From the NCBI RefSeq assembly GCF_010726085.1, contig NZ_AP022560.1:310001-374000 (forward strand): a stretch of DNA of 64,000 bases. Direction: 5' to 3'. The stretch is from Mycolicibacterium moriokaense. GTDB taxonomy: Bacteria > Actinomycetota > Actinomycetes > Mycobacteriales > Mycobacteriaceae. A program made the translations under genes and the position numbers. The notes below the pieces were generated by a model. The model worked only from the letters and a program-made list of their open reading frames with translations, made no database searches and was not told the DNA's origin. Shown piece by piece: positions 1-7,793 of the stretch. The number at the start of each line of letters is the position of its first letter. The stretch's first letter is position 1.

Positions 1-1073
1 CCCAGGCCGATGTGCCCGTCGGCGACATAACCCTCGACGTTCGCCGGGTCGAAGCCTTTCCCGTTGTCGCTGACGGTCAACACGATCCGGTTGCCCCGCC
101 GCGACAGACCCATCCGCACAGTCGTCGCGCGCGCGTGCTTGTGGATGTTGGCCAGTAATTCCCTGGCGGCCCGGTACATCAGCTGCTGGGACTCGACCTT
201 GCCGACGTCCTCGAGGTCAGCCTCCACCGTGTAGTCGCCGCGAGCCTCGAACTGCCGCAGTAGTTCTCGCACCGCCGGCGTAAGACCGAGCTGGGCGAGC
301 ACCTGAGGATGCAGTTCGGTGACCGTCGAGCGCAACTGCGCGGCGGTCTCCTGCAGTGCGGCATGCACCGCTTCGAGTGCTGGATCGTCATTGCGTTCGC
401 GGATCTCGTCAAGGTCGAGGCGCGCCGCCAGCAGGGTCTGCAGCGGTCCGTCGTGCAAGTGCTCGGCGACTTCCCGGTTGTGCCGCTCGTCGGCCTGCAT
501 CGCCTCGGACACCAGTTGCAGGCGGATGTGCTGGAGCTTGGCGACGCGCGCGCGCCGCCATACCAGCACCAGACACAGCGCGGTGGTGGCGGCTGCGGCC
601 CACAGCAGGAAGCCGACGTGCGTGTAGACGATGTCGGGCAGACCGACGTGGTCATCGCGCTTGGAGTACACGATCCACACCGCTAGATAGCCGAGGGCGG
701 TGCCGGTGCCCAGGATCGCGGTGAGCATGGGTCGGTCCTGGAAGGCCACCGCGATCGGCAGCAGGAAGAACACCGGCAGCAACGCTGCGGTCGCCCCGCC
801 GGACACCAGACACAACACCACCACGACCAGGACGTCGATGGCGGTCGAGGTCCAGTCCGCCCAGCGTGGCACGGGGCCCTGCAACACGACGATCAGCCAC
901 ACCACGGCGGCTGCGCCGTAGAAGCCCAGCACCACTTCGTAGACGCCCGGCAGCCAGTGGTCGACCTCCCACGTCCACACCAGCAGCGCGATCAGAGCGA
1001 TGAGCGGCAGCCGCAGAAACGCGGTGACGCGGACAGGCTCCCTCGCGAAATAGCCGGCGACGCGGTCCAGCAC
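1..1073 (-). CDS. Sensor histidine kinase, NarL/DesK type (3' end outside window)
   Basis: Membrane sensor kinase that should autophosphorylate and pass phosphate to the response regulator encoded just upstream. The minus-strand frame opens at GTG 1073 and stays open to the window edge, giving about 357 residues; the gene continues beyond base 1. Residues 1-175 contain several hydrophobic segments, followed by a HisKA_3 dimerisation helix with the motif HLHDGPLQ (phospho-acceptor His207). Near the edge an HATPase_c nucleotide box reads SDNGKGFDP. The GTG sits 2 bases after the regulator's stop codon, so both are probably one transcript. The stimulus is unknown and I see no large extracytoplasmic sensor domain. 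Confidence 0.88.
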   Translation of the reverse strand, partial: MLDRVAGYFAREPVRVTAFLRLPLIALIALLVWTWEVDHWLPGVYEVVLGFYGAAAVVWLIVVLQGPVPRWADWTSTAIDVLVVVVLCLVSGGATAALLPVFFLLPIAVAFQDRPMLTAILGTGTALGYLAVWIVYSKRDDHVGLPDIVYTHVGFLLWAAAATTALCLVLVWRRARVAKLQHIRLQLVSEAMQADERHNREVAEHLHDGPLQTLLAARLDLDEIRERNDDPALEAVHAALQETAAQLRSTVTELHPQVLAQLGLTPAVRELLRQFEARGDYTVEADLEDVGKVESQQLMYRAARELLANIHKHARATTVRMGLSRRGNRIVLTVSDNGKGFDPANVEGYVADGHIGL

Positions 1074-1075
1074 GG

Positions 1076-1729
1076 CTAGTCCAGCAGCTTGCGGCGCATC
1101 GCTTCGGCAACCGCGGCGGCCCGGTCGTTCACGCCGAGTTTCTCGTAGAGGCGTTGCACGTGGGTCTTGACGGTGGACGGCGCAAGAAACAGCTCCTTGG
1201 CCATCGCGGGGATGCTGCTGCCCGCGGCGATCAGCTTCAGCACCTCGCGTTCACGCGGGCTCAGCGCCGGGCCTTCGGGTTCGGCACGCTTGCGGATCTC
1301 GCCGGCCAGCCCCGCGGCCAGACTGGGCGCCACGACATCGCGGCCCTTGGCGCAGTCCAGGACAGCGTTCACGAGTTCAGAGCGGCTCGACTCCTTGGGC
1401 AGGAATCCCGCGGCACCCTCCTGTAGCGCGCGGAAGACGATCGCCGACTCGTCGTGCGCGGACACCAGGAGCACTCGCGTCGGCAGTTCATCGCGCTGGA
1501 CGGCCGCAGCGACCTCGGCGCCGTCCATGCCCGGCATTCGGTAGTCGAGAAGGGCTACCTCTGGCAGATGCGTGCGGATGGCCTCGAGTGCCGACAATCC
1601 GTCATCGGCCTCGGCAACCACCTCGATCGACCCGCTGGAAACGAGCGCGCGCACCACACCGTCGCGAAACATCGGGTGATCATCGCCGACCACTACCCGG
1701 ACTTTGTCCCTGGTCAGGCCTGTCGACAC
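1076..1729 (-). CDS. Response regulator, NarL/FixJ family
   Basis: A 217-residue DNA-binding response regulator. The receiver domain covers about residues 10-125, with the acidic pair near Asp16-Asp17, phospho-acceptor Asp62 in LLDYRMPGMDG and a conserved Lys near residue 113. A LuxR-type helix-turn-helix follows at about 150-212 (LSPREREVLKLIAAG). It is first in a two-gene operon with the histidine kinase downstream. Targets cannot be read from the sequence. Upstream, 1730-1858 holds no gene and probably its promoter. Confidence 0.92.
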   Translation of the reverse strand: MSTGLTRDKVRVVVGDDHPMFRDGVVRALVSSGSIEVVAEADDGLSALEAIRTHLPEVALLDYRMPGMDGAEVAAAVQRDELPTRVLLVSAHDESAIVFRALQEGAAGFLPKESSRSELVNAVLDCAKGRDVVAPSLAAGLAGEIRKRAEPEGPALSPREREVLKLIAAGSSIPAMAKELFLAPSTVKTHVQRLYEKLGVNDRAAAVAEAMRRKLLD

Positions 1730-1858
1730 AGCTCAAAGCTTCGCACAGCAGCCTGGCGGATGCCGCCGAAAGCGCCTCGACACTCCGAAATGACGGTGGT
1801 GCGGGTGACCCCGGAGCGGATCGACGGTCGGCTTTGACCGCCTCTCCGGCTCCTGTGT

Positions 1859-2410
1859 TCACTTCAGCGGCTCGGGTGTGAAGCTGACGTCGACGTCGCC
1901 CAGGCCCATCGTGACCTGACCCTCCATCACCATCACCCGTGCCGCGACCCGCCGGTCGACCGCCTGGGCCAGCCGCTGCACCGGCAGGTGCGGAATCTGC
2001 AGCACAGACAAATTCGGCAGCCCCGCCAGTCTGGGTCCCGCGTTGCGCCACCACGTGGCCACTCCGGATGAGAAGGGGTACAGCAGCACCCGGTCAGCCT
2101 GGCTGACCGCCTTGCCCAGGACGCGTGCATCGGGCTGGCCGACGGTGATCCACTCCAGGATCCGGCCCGTGTAGTCAGCCAGGCGCAGGTCCGGTACGCC
2201 GGGGGTGGACAGTCCCGGCCCGAACGCCAACTCACCGTCGACGTCGTCGAGTCGATGCGCGCGCAGCCCAAACGCCAACAGCCGCACCACCATCCGCTCA
2301 TCGGTCTCACTGGGATGACGGGCCACAGTCAACATGTGATCGGCGTAGTAACCGTGGTCGACATCGGAGACGCCGAGTTCAACCTTGAAGACCGTCGCCG
2401 AAAGAGCCAC
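1859..2410 (-). CDS. YaeQ family protein
   Basis: A 183-residue cytoplasmic protein matching the YaeQ family, whose fold resembles a PD-(D/E)XK nuclease; its cellular role is not settled. The segment YYADHMLTVARHPSETDERM and the later LGKAVSQADRVLLYPF are typical of the family. I chose GTG 2410 because the protein then begins VALSATVFKVEL, in register with enteric YaeQ (MALKATIYKAEL), and an AGGGA sequence lies 9 bases upstream. A longer frame to 2440 exists but adds residues not expected in the family. Confidence 0.85.
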   Translation of the reverse strand: MALSATVFKVELGVSDVDHGYYADHMLTVARHPSETDERMVVRLLAFGLRAHRLDDVDGELAFGPGLSTPGVPDLRLADYTGRILEWITVGQPDARVLGKAVSQADRVLLYPFSSGVATWWRNAGPRLAGLPNLSVLQIPHLPVQRLAQAVDRRVAARVMVMEGQVTMGLGDVDVSFTPEPLK

Positions 2411-2608
2411 GACACAGTATCCCTGGTCGGCCGTGCCCACAGCTACGTAAAGCGTCGAGATCCTTCATCCGAATGGACTACACGCGATTCATCCGGCGTG
2501 CCGTTCTTTTGCGCGACAGACAGCACGGCGCCGACGTCGCAGGCTTGTGTCATCGCCGGAAACCTCCGGCAAGAAGTACCAAACATCAAGTGACACAGGA
2601 GAATTCAG

Positions 2609-2854
2609 ATGAACAGCATCACCACTCGCCGCGTCGCGCGCTTCTTCGCGCTGCCCGTCGTCTCGGCCGGGATCATCGGCGGAGCCGCGCTCGGGTTGGC
2701 CGGCACCGCGAGCGCGGGGACCTACACGCCACCGCGTCCGTCGATTCCTGCCCCACCGGTTGTGAAGGCTCACCCCGCCCCGTCGGCCGTGGCCGGCATG
2801 CACCACGACGGCATCGAGCGCGTGATCATGCTCGAGCCGGGCCAACTCCGCTGA
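2609..2854 (+). CDS. Small secreted protein, copy 1 of a tandem pair
   Basis: An 81-residue protein of unknown function. Residues 1-36 form a Sec signal peptide: basic start, hydrophobic core IIGGAALGLAGTASA, cleavage expected after ASA. The mature part is about 45 residues, Pro/His rich, without cysteines. A strong AGGAG ribosome site lies 7 bases before ATG. It is clearly paralogous to the gene at 3002 (shared FALPVVSAGIIGGAALGLAG-like leader and GTY at the mature N-terminus). A perfect hairpin follows 7 bases after the stop. I do not recognise a named family. Confidence 0.8.
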   Translation: MNSITTRRVARFFALPVVSAGIIGGAALGLAGTASAGTYTPPRPSIPAPPVVKAHPAPSAVAGMHHDGIERVIMLEPGQLR

Positions 2855-2861
2855 CCGCCCC

Positions 2862-2901
2862 GGGATTCCGCTGTCCCCTGATCGGGGGACAGCGGAATCC
2901 C
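2862..2901. terminator. Perfect 17-bp hairpin between the two small secreted genes
   Basis: Arms GGGATTCCGCTGTCCCC (2862-2878) and its exact complement (2885-2901) enclose a 6-base loop. There is no T-tract, as is common for mycobacterial hairpin terminators. It begins 7 bases after the stop of the gene at 2609, so it probably ends that transcript or protects its 3' end, leaving the next gene with its own promoter. Confidence 0.7.
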
Positions 2902-3001
2902 CCAGGTCAGAGAGCGATCAGCCGACAGACTTCGCCGCCACCGCAGGCGATAGTTGGTTCAACGCCAAAACACATAAGACCTAAACGACAGGAACGCTCA
3001 G

Positions 3002-3250
3002 ATGACCATCAGCCGCAGCTTCGCCCGCTACATCGCACTCCCCGCCGTCACCGCGGGCATTCTCGGCGGAGCCGCGCTGGGCCTGGCGGGGATGGCCAAT
3101 GCAGGCACCTACTCCTATCAGCCCGAGCCTCGGCCGGGCCTGGTCGCCACCCCGAACACCATCGCCCATCCCCCCGTCATCGTGATCCCCCGCCACCGCG
3201 GCTACAACGCCGGCACCGGGTTCATCATCGACCTGGGGACCGGCGAATAG
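3002..3250 (+). CDS. Small secreted protein, copy 2 of a tandem pair
   Basis: An 82-residue exported protein of unknown function, paralogous to the gene at 2609. The signal peptide (about residues 1-35) has the core AGILGGAALGLAGMANA, with cleavage after ANA. The mature region starts GTYSYQPEPRPG and ends in a short hydrophobic stretch (FIIDLG). An AGGAA sequence precedes ATG. Leader conservation combined with a diverged mature part suggests an old local duplication with relaxed or diversifying selection on the secreted portion. The stop lies 3 bases from the convergent gene at 3254. Confidence 0.8.
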   Translation: MTISRSFARYIALPAVTAGILGGAALGLAGMANAGTYSYQPEPRPGLVATPNTIAHPPVIVIPRHRGYNAGTGFIIDLGTGE

Positions 3251-3253
3251 CCT

Positions 3254-3715
3254 TCACCAAAGAGGAATCTCCACCCCGTATTCCGACTCCGGCCGCGGCC
3301 CGAAGTACCGCCGCTGTGACGCTTCGATTTTCACGTCGTTGATGCTCGCCTCCCGCCGCGACATCAGGCCCTCGGCGTTGAACTCCCACAACTCGTTGCC
3401 ATAGCTGCGGTACCACTGGCCGTCGGCGTCGTGGCATTCGTACTGGAACCGCACGGCGATGCGGTTGTCGTGGAAATCCCACAGGCTCTTGCGCAGCACG
3501 TAGTCCAACTCGCGCTGCCACTTCTGCGTCAGGAACGCGACGATCTGCGCTCGGCCCACGACGTGTACGTCACGGTTGCGCCATTGCGAATCCACTGTGT
3601 ACGCCAGGCTGACGCGCTCGGGGTCGCGGGTGTTCCACGCATCTTCGGCGGCTTGGACCTTCTGGATGGCTGTCTCGGCGGTGAACGGCGGGTACGGCGG
3701 GCGGCTTTCGGTCAT
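3254..3715 (-). CDS. NTF2-like protein, DUF1348 family
   Basis: A 153-residue protein of the nuclear-transport-factor-2-like fold, matching the DUF1348 group. Recognisable segments are [18 protein letters not shown] near the N-terminus, [12 protein letters not shown], and the closing [19 protein letters not shown]. Members are small cone-shaped proteins thought to bind or convert small hydrophobic molecules, but the ligand is unknown. It is divergent from fadE2 with about 65 bases between starts, so a shared promoter region is likely. Confidence 0.82.
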   Translation of the reverse strand: MTESRPPYPPFTAETAIQKVQAAEDAWNTRDPERVSLAYTVDSQWRNRDVHVVGRAQIVAFLTQKWQRELDYVLRKSLWDFHDNRIAVRFQYECHDADGQWYRSYGNELWEFNAEGLMSRREASINDVKIEASQRRYFGPRPESEYGVEIPLW

Positions 3716-3767
3716 GCCCAGTTATACGTGTCATGGACTGCCGCGATTCCCGTTTTTACGGGTGTCA

Positions 3768-3773
3768 TATCGT
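3768..3773 (+). promoter_or_regulatory. -10 element TATCGT, leaderless fadE2
   Basis: TATCGT matches the mycobacterial TANNNT -10 consensus and ends 7 bases before ATG 3781, which places the transcription start on or beside the initiation codon. No ribosome site lies ahead of that ATG. Confidence 0.5.
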
Positions 3774-3780
3774 GACTGCC

Positions 3781-5025
3781 ATGGACTTCGCGATGTCGGC
3801 CAAGGGTCAGGACTACCACAAGCGGCTCTCCGAATTCATGATCGAATTCGTCTTCCCGGCCGAGCACGAGTACCACGCTTACCGGCAGGAGAAGGGTCCC
3901 GACGACCACACCGTCCCGCCGGTCATCGAAGACCTCAAGAAGCTGGCCAAGGAGCGGGGCCTGTGGAACCTCTTCCTGCCCGCCGAGTCGGGCCTGACCA
4001 ACCTCGAGTACGCCCCGCTGGCCGAGCTGACCGGCTGGAGCATGGAGATCGCGCCCGAGGTGACCAACTGCGCGGCACCCGACACCGGCAACATGGAGAC
4101 GTTGCATCTGTTCGCGAACGAGGAGCAGCGCAAGCAGTGGCTCGAACCGCTGCTCAACGGTGAGATCCGCAGCGCGTTCGCCATGACGGAGCCCGCGGTG
4201 GCCTCCAGCGACGCTCGCAACATCCAGACGACCATGCTGCGCGACGGCGGCGAGTACGTCATCAACGGCCGCAAGTGGTGGATCACCGGCGCCGCCGACC
4301 CCCGCTGCAAGATCCTCATCGTGATGGGCCGCACCAACCCGGATGCGGCCAGCCACCAGCAGCAGTCGATGATCCTGGTGCCCGTTGACACCCCTGGCGT
4401 CGACATCCAGCGTTCGCTGCCGGTGTTCGGTTGGCAGGACCAGCACGGGCACTGCGAGATCGTCTTCGACAACGTGCGGGTGCCCGTCACGAACCTGTTG
4501 CACGAGGAGGGCAGCGGGTTCGCGATCGCGCAGGCCCGCCTCGGACCTGGCCGCATCCACCACTGCATGCGTGCCATCGGCGTGGCCGAGCGTGCGTTGG
4601 CGTTGATGATCGAACGTGTCAACACCCGCATCGCGTTTGGCAAGCCGTTGGCCGACCAGGGCGTGGTGCAGCAGCAGGTTGCGCAGTCCCGCAACGAGAT
4701 CGAGCAGGCCCGGTTGCTGTGTCACAAGGCGGCGTGGGTGATCGACCAGCACGGCAACAAGAGCAAGGAAGCCCAGGTGCTGGTCGCCCAGATCAAGTCG
4801 GTCGCACCACAGATGGCGTGCAACGTCATCGACCGCGCGATCCAGGTGCACGGCGGCGCCGGCGTCAGCGATGACACCATCCTGGCCCGGATGTACGGCT
4901 GGCACCGCGCGATGCGCCTGTTCGACGGCCCGGACGAGGTACACATGCGAACCATCGCGCGCGCCGAACTGGGCCGCGAGAAAGGCGCTTTCGCCGCGGC
5001 GGTGACGCCAAGGTCCGCTCTGTGA
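3781..5025 (+). CDS. fadE2: Acyl-CoA dehydrogenase FadE2
   Basis: A 414-residue FAD-dependent acyl-CoA dehydrogenase of the ACAD10/11-like group. It oxidises an acyl-CoA to the trans-2-enoyl-CoA and passes electrons to ETF. Visible family segments are AMTEPAVASSDARNI (FAD/substrate), RKWWITGA, RLGPGRIHHCMRAIG, IAFGKPLADQGVVQQQ and the C-terminal QVHGGAGVSDDT. I chose ATG 3781 because a TATCGT -10 box lies 7 bases upstream; GTG 3772 is the alternative. It overlaps ptpB by 4 bases (GTGA), the same gene pair as M. tuberculosis Rv0154c-Rv0153c. The chain-length preference is not known. Confidence 0.9.
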   Translation: MDFAMSAKGQDYHKRLSEFMIEFVFPAEHEYHAYRQEKGPDDHTVPPVIEDLKKLAKERGLWNLFLPAESGLTNLEYAPLAELTGWSMEIAPEVTNCAAPDTGNMETLHLFANEEQRKQWLEPLLNGEIRSAFAMTEPAVASSDARNIQTTMLRDGGEYVINGRKWWITGAADPRCKILIVMGRTNPDAASHQQQSMILVPVDTPGVDIQRSLPVFGWQDQHGHCEIVFDNVRVPVTNLLHEEGSGFAIAQARLGPGRIHHCMRAIGVAERALALMIERVNTRIAFGKPLADQGVVQQQVAQSRNEIEQARLLCHKAAWVIDQHGNKSKEAQVLVAQIKSVAPQMACNVIDRAIQVHGGAGVSDDTILARMYGWHRAMRLFDGPDEVHMRTIARAELGREKGAFAAAVTPRSAL

Positions 5026-5819
5026 CCCCGAATCCGGATGCCCTGTCGGGGGCGTGGAACTTCCGCGACATCGCTGAGGAGACCGGCATCCGGCCAGGCC
5101 GGTTCTTCCGCTCCAGTGAGTTGAGCGGGTTGGACGACGCGGGGCGGACCGCGCTGCTGGACCTCGGCATCACCGACGTGGCCGACCTGCGGTCAGCTCG
5201 CGAGGTGGAGCGTCACGGCACGGGCGCCATACCCGCCGGCGTCGAGGTGCACCACCTGCATTTCCACGAGGTCACCACCGTCAACGGCGCCGCTCCGCAC
5301 GAGACGGCGTTCCAGAAGATGATGACCGAGAAGCCCGACAACGAGGACATCACCGAGGCCGCGTCGCGGTTCATGACCGAGGAGTACCAGCGGTTCCCGA
5401 CGCTGGCCGGCGCGCAACGTGCAGTGCGGCAAGTCATTTCGCTGATCGGGGCGGGCCGCCCGGTGATCACGCACTGCTTCGCCGGTAAAGACAGGACGGG
5501 GTTCACCGTCGCGACGGTCCTCGAGGCCGTCGGCGTCGATCCCGATGTGGTGACCGCCGACTTCCTGCGCAGCAATGCGGCGGTGCCGCGGCTGCGGGAG
5601 CAGATCCTCAAGTCGGTCCGCGAACGCATCGAGACCGACGAGGAGGTCACCTTCGTCGAGGCCCGGCTGACCGACGCGGTACTCGGGGTGCAGCCCGAGT
5701 ATCTGGAGGCGTCGCGGCGGACCATCGTCGACACCTACGGCGGCATCCAGCCCTACCTCGAAGCGGCGGGGGTGACCCCCGAAGACGTCACGCGACTGCG
5801 TGACGCGCTGTTGGCCTAA
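5022..5819 (+). CDS. ptpB: Tyrosine/lipid phosphatase, PtpB (MptpB) homologue
   Basis: A 265-residue phosphatase with the P-loop HCFAGKDRTG (catalytic Cys152, Arg158), the extended MptpB-type signature in which a Lys and Asp sit inside the loop. In M. tuberculosis the orthologue is secreted and acts on phosphotyrosine, phosphoserine/threonine and phosphoinositides in the macrophage. No signal peptide is visible here, as in that protein. It starts at GTG 5022, inside the fadE2 stop, so translation is coupled. Presence in a likely environmental species suggests a role beyond virulence. Confidence 0.9.
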   Translation: MTPNPDALSGAWNFRDIAEETGIRPGRFFRSSELSGLDDAGRTALLDLGITDVADLRSAREVERHGTGAIPAGVEVHHLHFHEVTTVNGAAPHETAFQKMMTEKPDNEDITEAASRFMTEEYQRFPTLAGAQRAVRQVISLIGAGRPVITHCFAGKDRTGFTVATVLEAVGVDPDVVTADFLRSNAAVPRLREQILKSVRERIETDEEVTFVEARLTDAVLGVQPEYLEASRRTIVDTYGGIQPYLEAAGVTPEDVTRLRDALLA

Positions 5820-5822
5820 CCA

Positions 5823-6308
5823 CTACGGGGTCAGATACACCCCGACTATCCACGCGACGGTCGCAAGCAGCGCGCCGGCCAGCTCGACACCCATCGACAG
5901 CGCCACACCCTTCACGGCGTGCTTGGTCGACGCCCAGGCCTGTCGCTGGTCCCCGCGGGTGGCCACCTCGGCCAGATAGACGCCCAGCACAAAGCCGATC
6001 ACCAGGCCGACGACCGGGATCACGAAGAAACCGATGATGCCGAGCGCCCCGCCCGCCACCAGGCTCAGCGGGCGCACATCGGCGGCCCGCATCCGTTTCA
6101 CCGGCCAGGTGTACTTGATCAAGGCGGTCACGCCGAGCAGCGCGGCCACGACCCCCAGCGTCACCCAGCCGGTGACGTTGTTCTCGACGACCGCCCACAC
6201 CGCGATCGCGGCGAACACCAGCAGTGTGCCCGGCAGCAAGGGCACCACGATGCCGACGATGCCGACGGCGATGGCGAGCGCCACTGAGATGATGCCGGCG
6301 GTACCCAC
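5823..6308 (-). CDS. DUF456 family membrane protein
   Basis: A 161-residue integral membrane protein with about four to five hydrophobic segments and the DUF456 pattern VGIVGIVVPLLPGTLLVFAA near the N-terminus, then LGIIGFFVIPVVGLVIGF and a closing AGALLATVAWIVGVYL. The function of the family is unknown. Two GTG codons stand in a row; I chose 6308 because a TAACCT -10 box lies 6 bases upstream of it, which fits a leaderless start. It converges on ptpB with 3 bases between stops. Confidence 0.85.
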   Translation of the reverse strand: MGTAGIISVALAIAVGIVGIVVPLLPGTLLVFAAIAVWAVVENNVTGWVTLGVVAALLGVTALIKYTWPVKRMRAADVRPLSLVAGGALGIIGFFVIPVVGLVIGFVLGVYLAEVATRGDQRQAWASTKHAVKGVALSMGVELAGALLATVAWIVGVYLTP

Positions 6309-6325
6309 CACACGAGGTTAGTGGG

Positions 6326-7066
6326 TCACGGCCGCCGCGCCCGCACCCATTGGAAGGTGCCGACGGTCTTCGCCCTGACGCCGGCCATGCCGAGGTCCTC
6401 GAGGATGTCGCCGATCTCGTCCTCGGCGAAGACGCGCGCCCCGGTGGCGGGCAGCGCCCGGAACAGCGGGCTGGCCACGCCCGCGGTCGGCACCATGACG
6501 GCCATCCGCCCGCCCGGCCGCAGCACCCGCACGATCTCGGACAGGGTCTGCGCCGGATTCGGGATCAACTGCAGCACGGCCAGCGAGACCGCCGCGTCGA
6601 CGGTCTCGTCGCGAAGCGGCAGCTGTTGCGCGTCGGCGCGCAGGAAGCCGACATTCGGTCCCGCCTGGGCCGCGACCGCGCGGGCCAGCATCGGTTCGGA
6701 GATGTCGACGCCCAGCCCGAGGCCGTCGGGCCCCGCGGCACGCGCCAATTGTGCGGTGATGTTTCCCGGGCCGCTGCCGACGTCCAGAGCCACGCCGCCG
6801 GGCGGAATGCTCAACCATTCGACGGGCAGCTGCCATGCGCCCATGAATCTGCGCGCCAAGGCCTGCGCGTTGTCGTAGAAGAACGACCCGGGACCCGACG
6901 CCCACACCGCCTGGATGAATCCGGTGTTGCGCGGCGGGTCGTCGTCGGTGGTCGGCCGGTCGCCCAGCAGATCCAGATACCCCATGCTGACGTCGGGATT
7001 CGCCGGCGGATCGGCGAGCAGGTCCAGGGCCCGGCGCAGGGCCGGCGGGAGGTGTTGATCGGTCAC
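6326..7066 (-). CDS. Class I SAM-dependent methyltransferase
   Basis: A 246-residue methyltransferase. Motif I reads LDVGSGPGNITAQLA (about residues 95-109), with the acidic ribose-binding residue in GLGVDISEPML, motif II at FLRADAQQLPLRDETVDAAVSL and motif III at RVLRPGGRMAV. The closest general type is the ubiquinone/menaquinone or sterol methyltransferase-like group, but the substrate cannot be told. It starts at GTG 7066 with a TAGCGT -10 box 6 bases upstream, hence probably leaderless. Convergent with nothing; next gene upstream on the strand is the dehalogenase at 7089. Confidence 0.85.
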   Translation of the reverse strand: MTDQHLPPALRRALDLLADPPANPDVSMGYLDLLGDRPTTDDDPPRNTGFIQAVWASGPGSFFYDNAQALARRFMGAWQLPVEWLSIPPGGVALDVGSGPGNITAQLARAAGPDGLGLGVDISEPMLARAVAAQAGPNVGFLRADAQQLPLRDETVDAAVSLAVLQLIPNPAQTLSEIVRVLRPGGRMAVMVPTAGVASPLFRALPATGARVFAEDEIGDILEDLGMAGVRAKTVGTFQWVRARRP

Positions 7067-7072
7067 GATCCC

Positions 7073-7078
7073 ACGCTA
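7073..7078 (-). promoter_or_regulatory. -10 element TAGCGT, leaderless methyltransferase
   Basis: On the minus strand TAGCGT is followed by 6 bases and then GTG 7066. The TANNNT-N6-RTG arrangement is that of a leaderless mycobacterial transcript. It lies in the 22 bases between this gene and the dehalogenase stop. Confidence 0.5.
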
Positions 7079-7088
7079 CGCCGGGTCA

Positions 7089-7793
7089 TCAAACGCCGAG
7101 CTGGTCGGCGAGATCCAGAAAATCCGTTGCTGTTACGTCGAATTCACCGTCGGTGACCTGATGCGCTCGCTGATTGGGTCCGTACTCCAGCGGGCGGGCG
7201 ACGTAGGCAGCCATCAGACCGACGTGTTGCGCGGCGCGCAGGTCGCCGGGATGGGCCGCGACGAGCATCAGCTCGTCGGGTCGCACGCCGAGCAGGTCCG
7301 CGCACCCAAGGTAGGCCTCCGGGTCGGGCTTGTAGTGGCGGAACAGCTCGGCCGAGATCACGCAGTCCCACGGCAGCCCCGCCCGCTTGGCCATGTTCGT
7401 CAGCAGCGAGACGTTGCCGTTCGACAGCGTCGTGATGACGAACCGTTCCTTGAGTCGGGTGAGCCCCTCGACGGTGTCCGGCCACGGGTCGAGTCGATGC
7501 CAGGCACGGTTCAACCGGTCGACGTCCGCATCGCTGACCTCCGTGATGCCCGCGTCGCGCAGCAGCTCCTCGAGGATCATGCGGTGCAGGTCGTCGATCC
7601 TCGTCCACGGCAGCTCACCGCGACGCACCCGGTCCATCGCAGGCAGGTAGCCCTTGCGCCAGTTGTCGGCGAATGTCGCCCAATCCTGTTCTACCCCATG
7701 GCTTTTGCCGAAGGCCTCGAGTTCGGCGATGACGCTCGAGCGCCAGTCGACGACGGTGCCGAACACGTCGAACGCCAGCGCTCGCGCACCCAT
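7089..7793 (-). CDS. Haloacid dehalogenase, type II (HAD superfamily)
   Basis: A 234-residue HAD hydrolase of the (S)-2-haloacid dehalogenase subtype. The nucleophile is Asp9 in LAFDVFGTVVDWR; motif II is ITTLSNGN, motif III the Lys in FRHYKPDPEAY, and motif IV LMLVAAHPGDLRAA. The VDWR and SNGN features favour a true haloacid dehalogenase (hydrolysing 2-haloalkanoates to 2-hydroxy acids) over a phosphatase. Its ATG overlaps the stop of the quinone oxidoreductase gene by one base (TAATG), so the two are translated together. Confidence 0.88.
   Translation of the reverse strand: MGARALAFDVFGTVVDWRSSVIAELEAFGKSHGVEQDWATFADNWRKGYLPAMDRVRRGELPWTRIDDLHRMILEELLRDAGITEVSDADVDRLNRAWHRLDPWPDTVEGLTRLKERFVITTLSNGNVSLLTNMAKRAGLPWDCVISAELFRHYKPDPEAYLGCADLLGVRPDELMLVAAHPGDLRAAQHVGLMAAYVARPLEYGPNQRAHQVTDGEFDVTATDFLDLADQLGV

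Noticed and set aside
3712..4944. A 410-residue open frame antisense to fadE2
   Set aside because: High-GC shadow frame; composition is His/Asp/Val-rich without a family pattern, while the plus strand encodes a clear acyl-CoA dehydrogenase.
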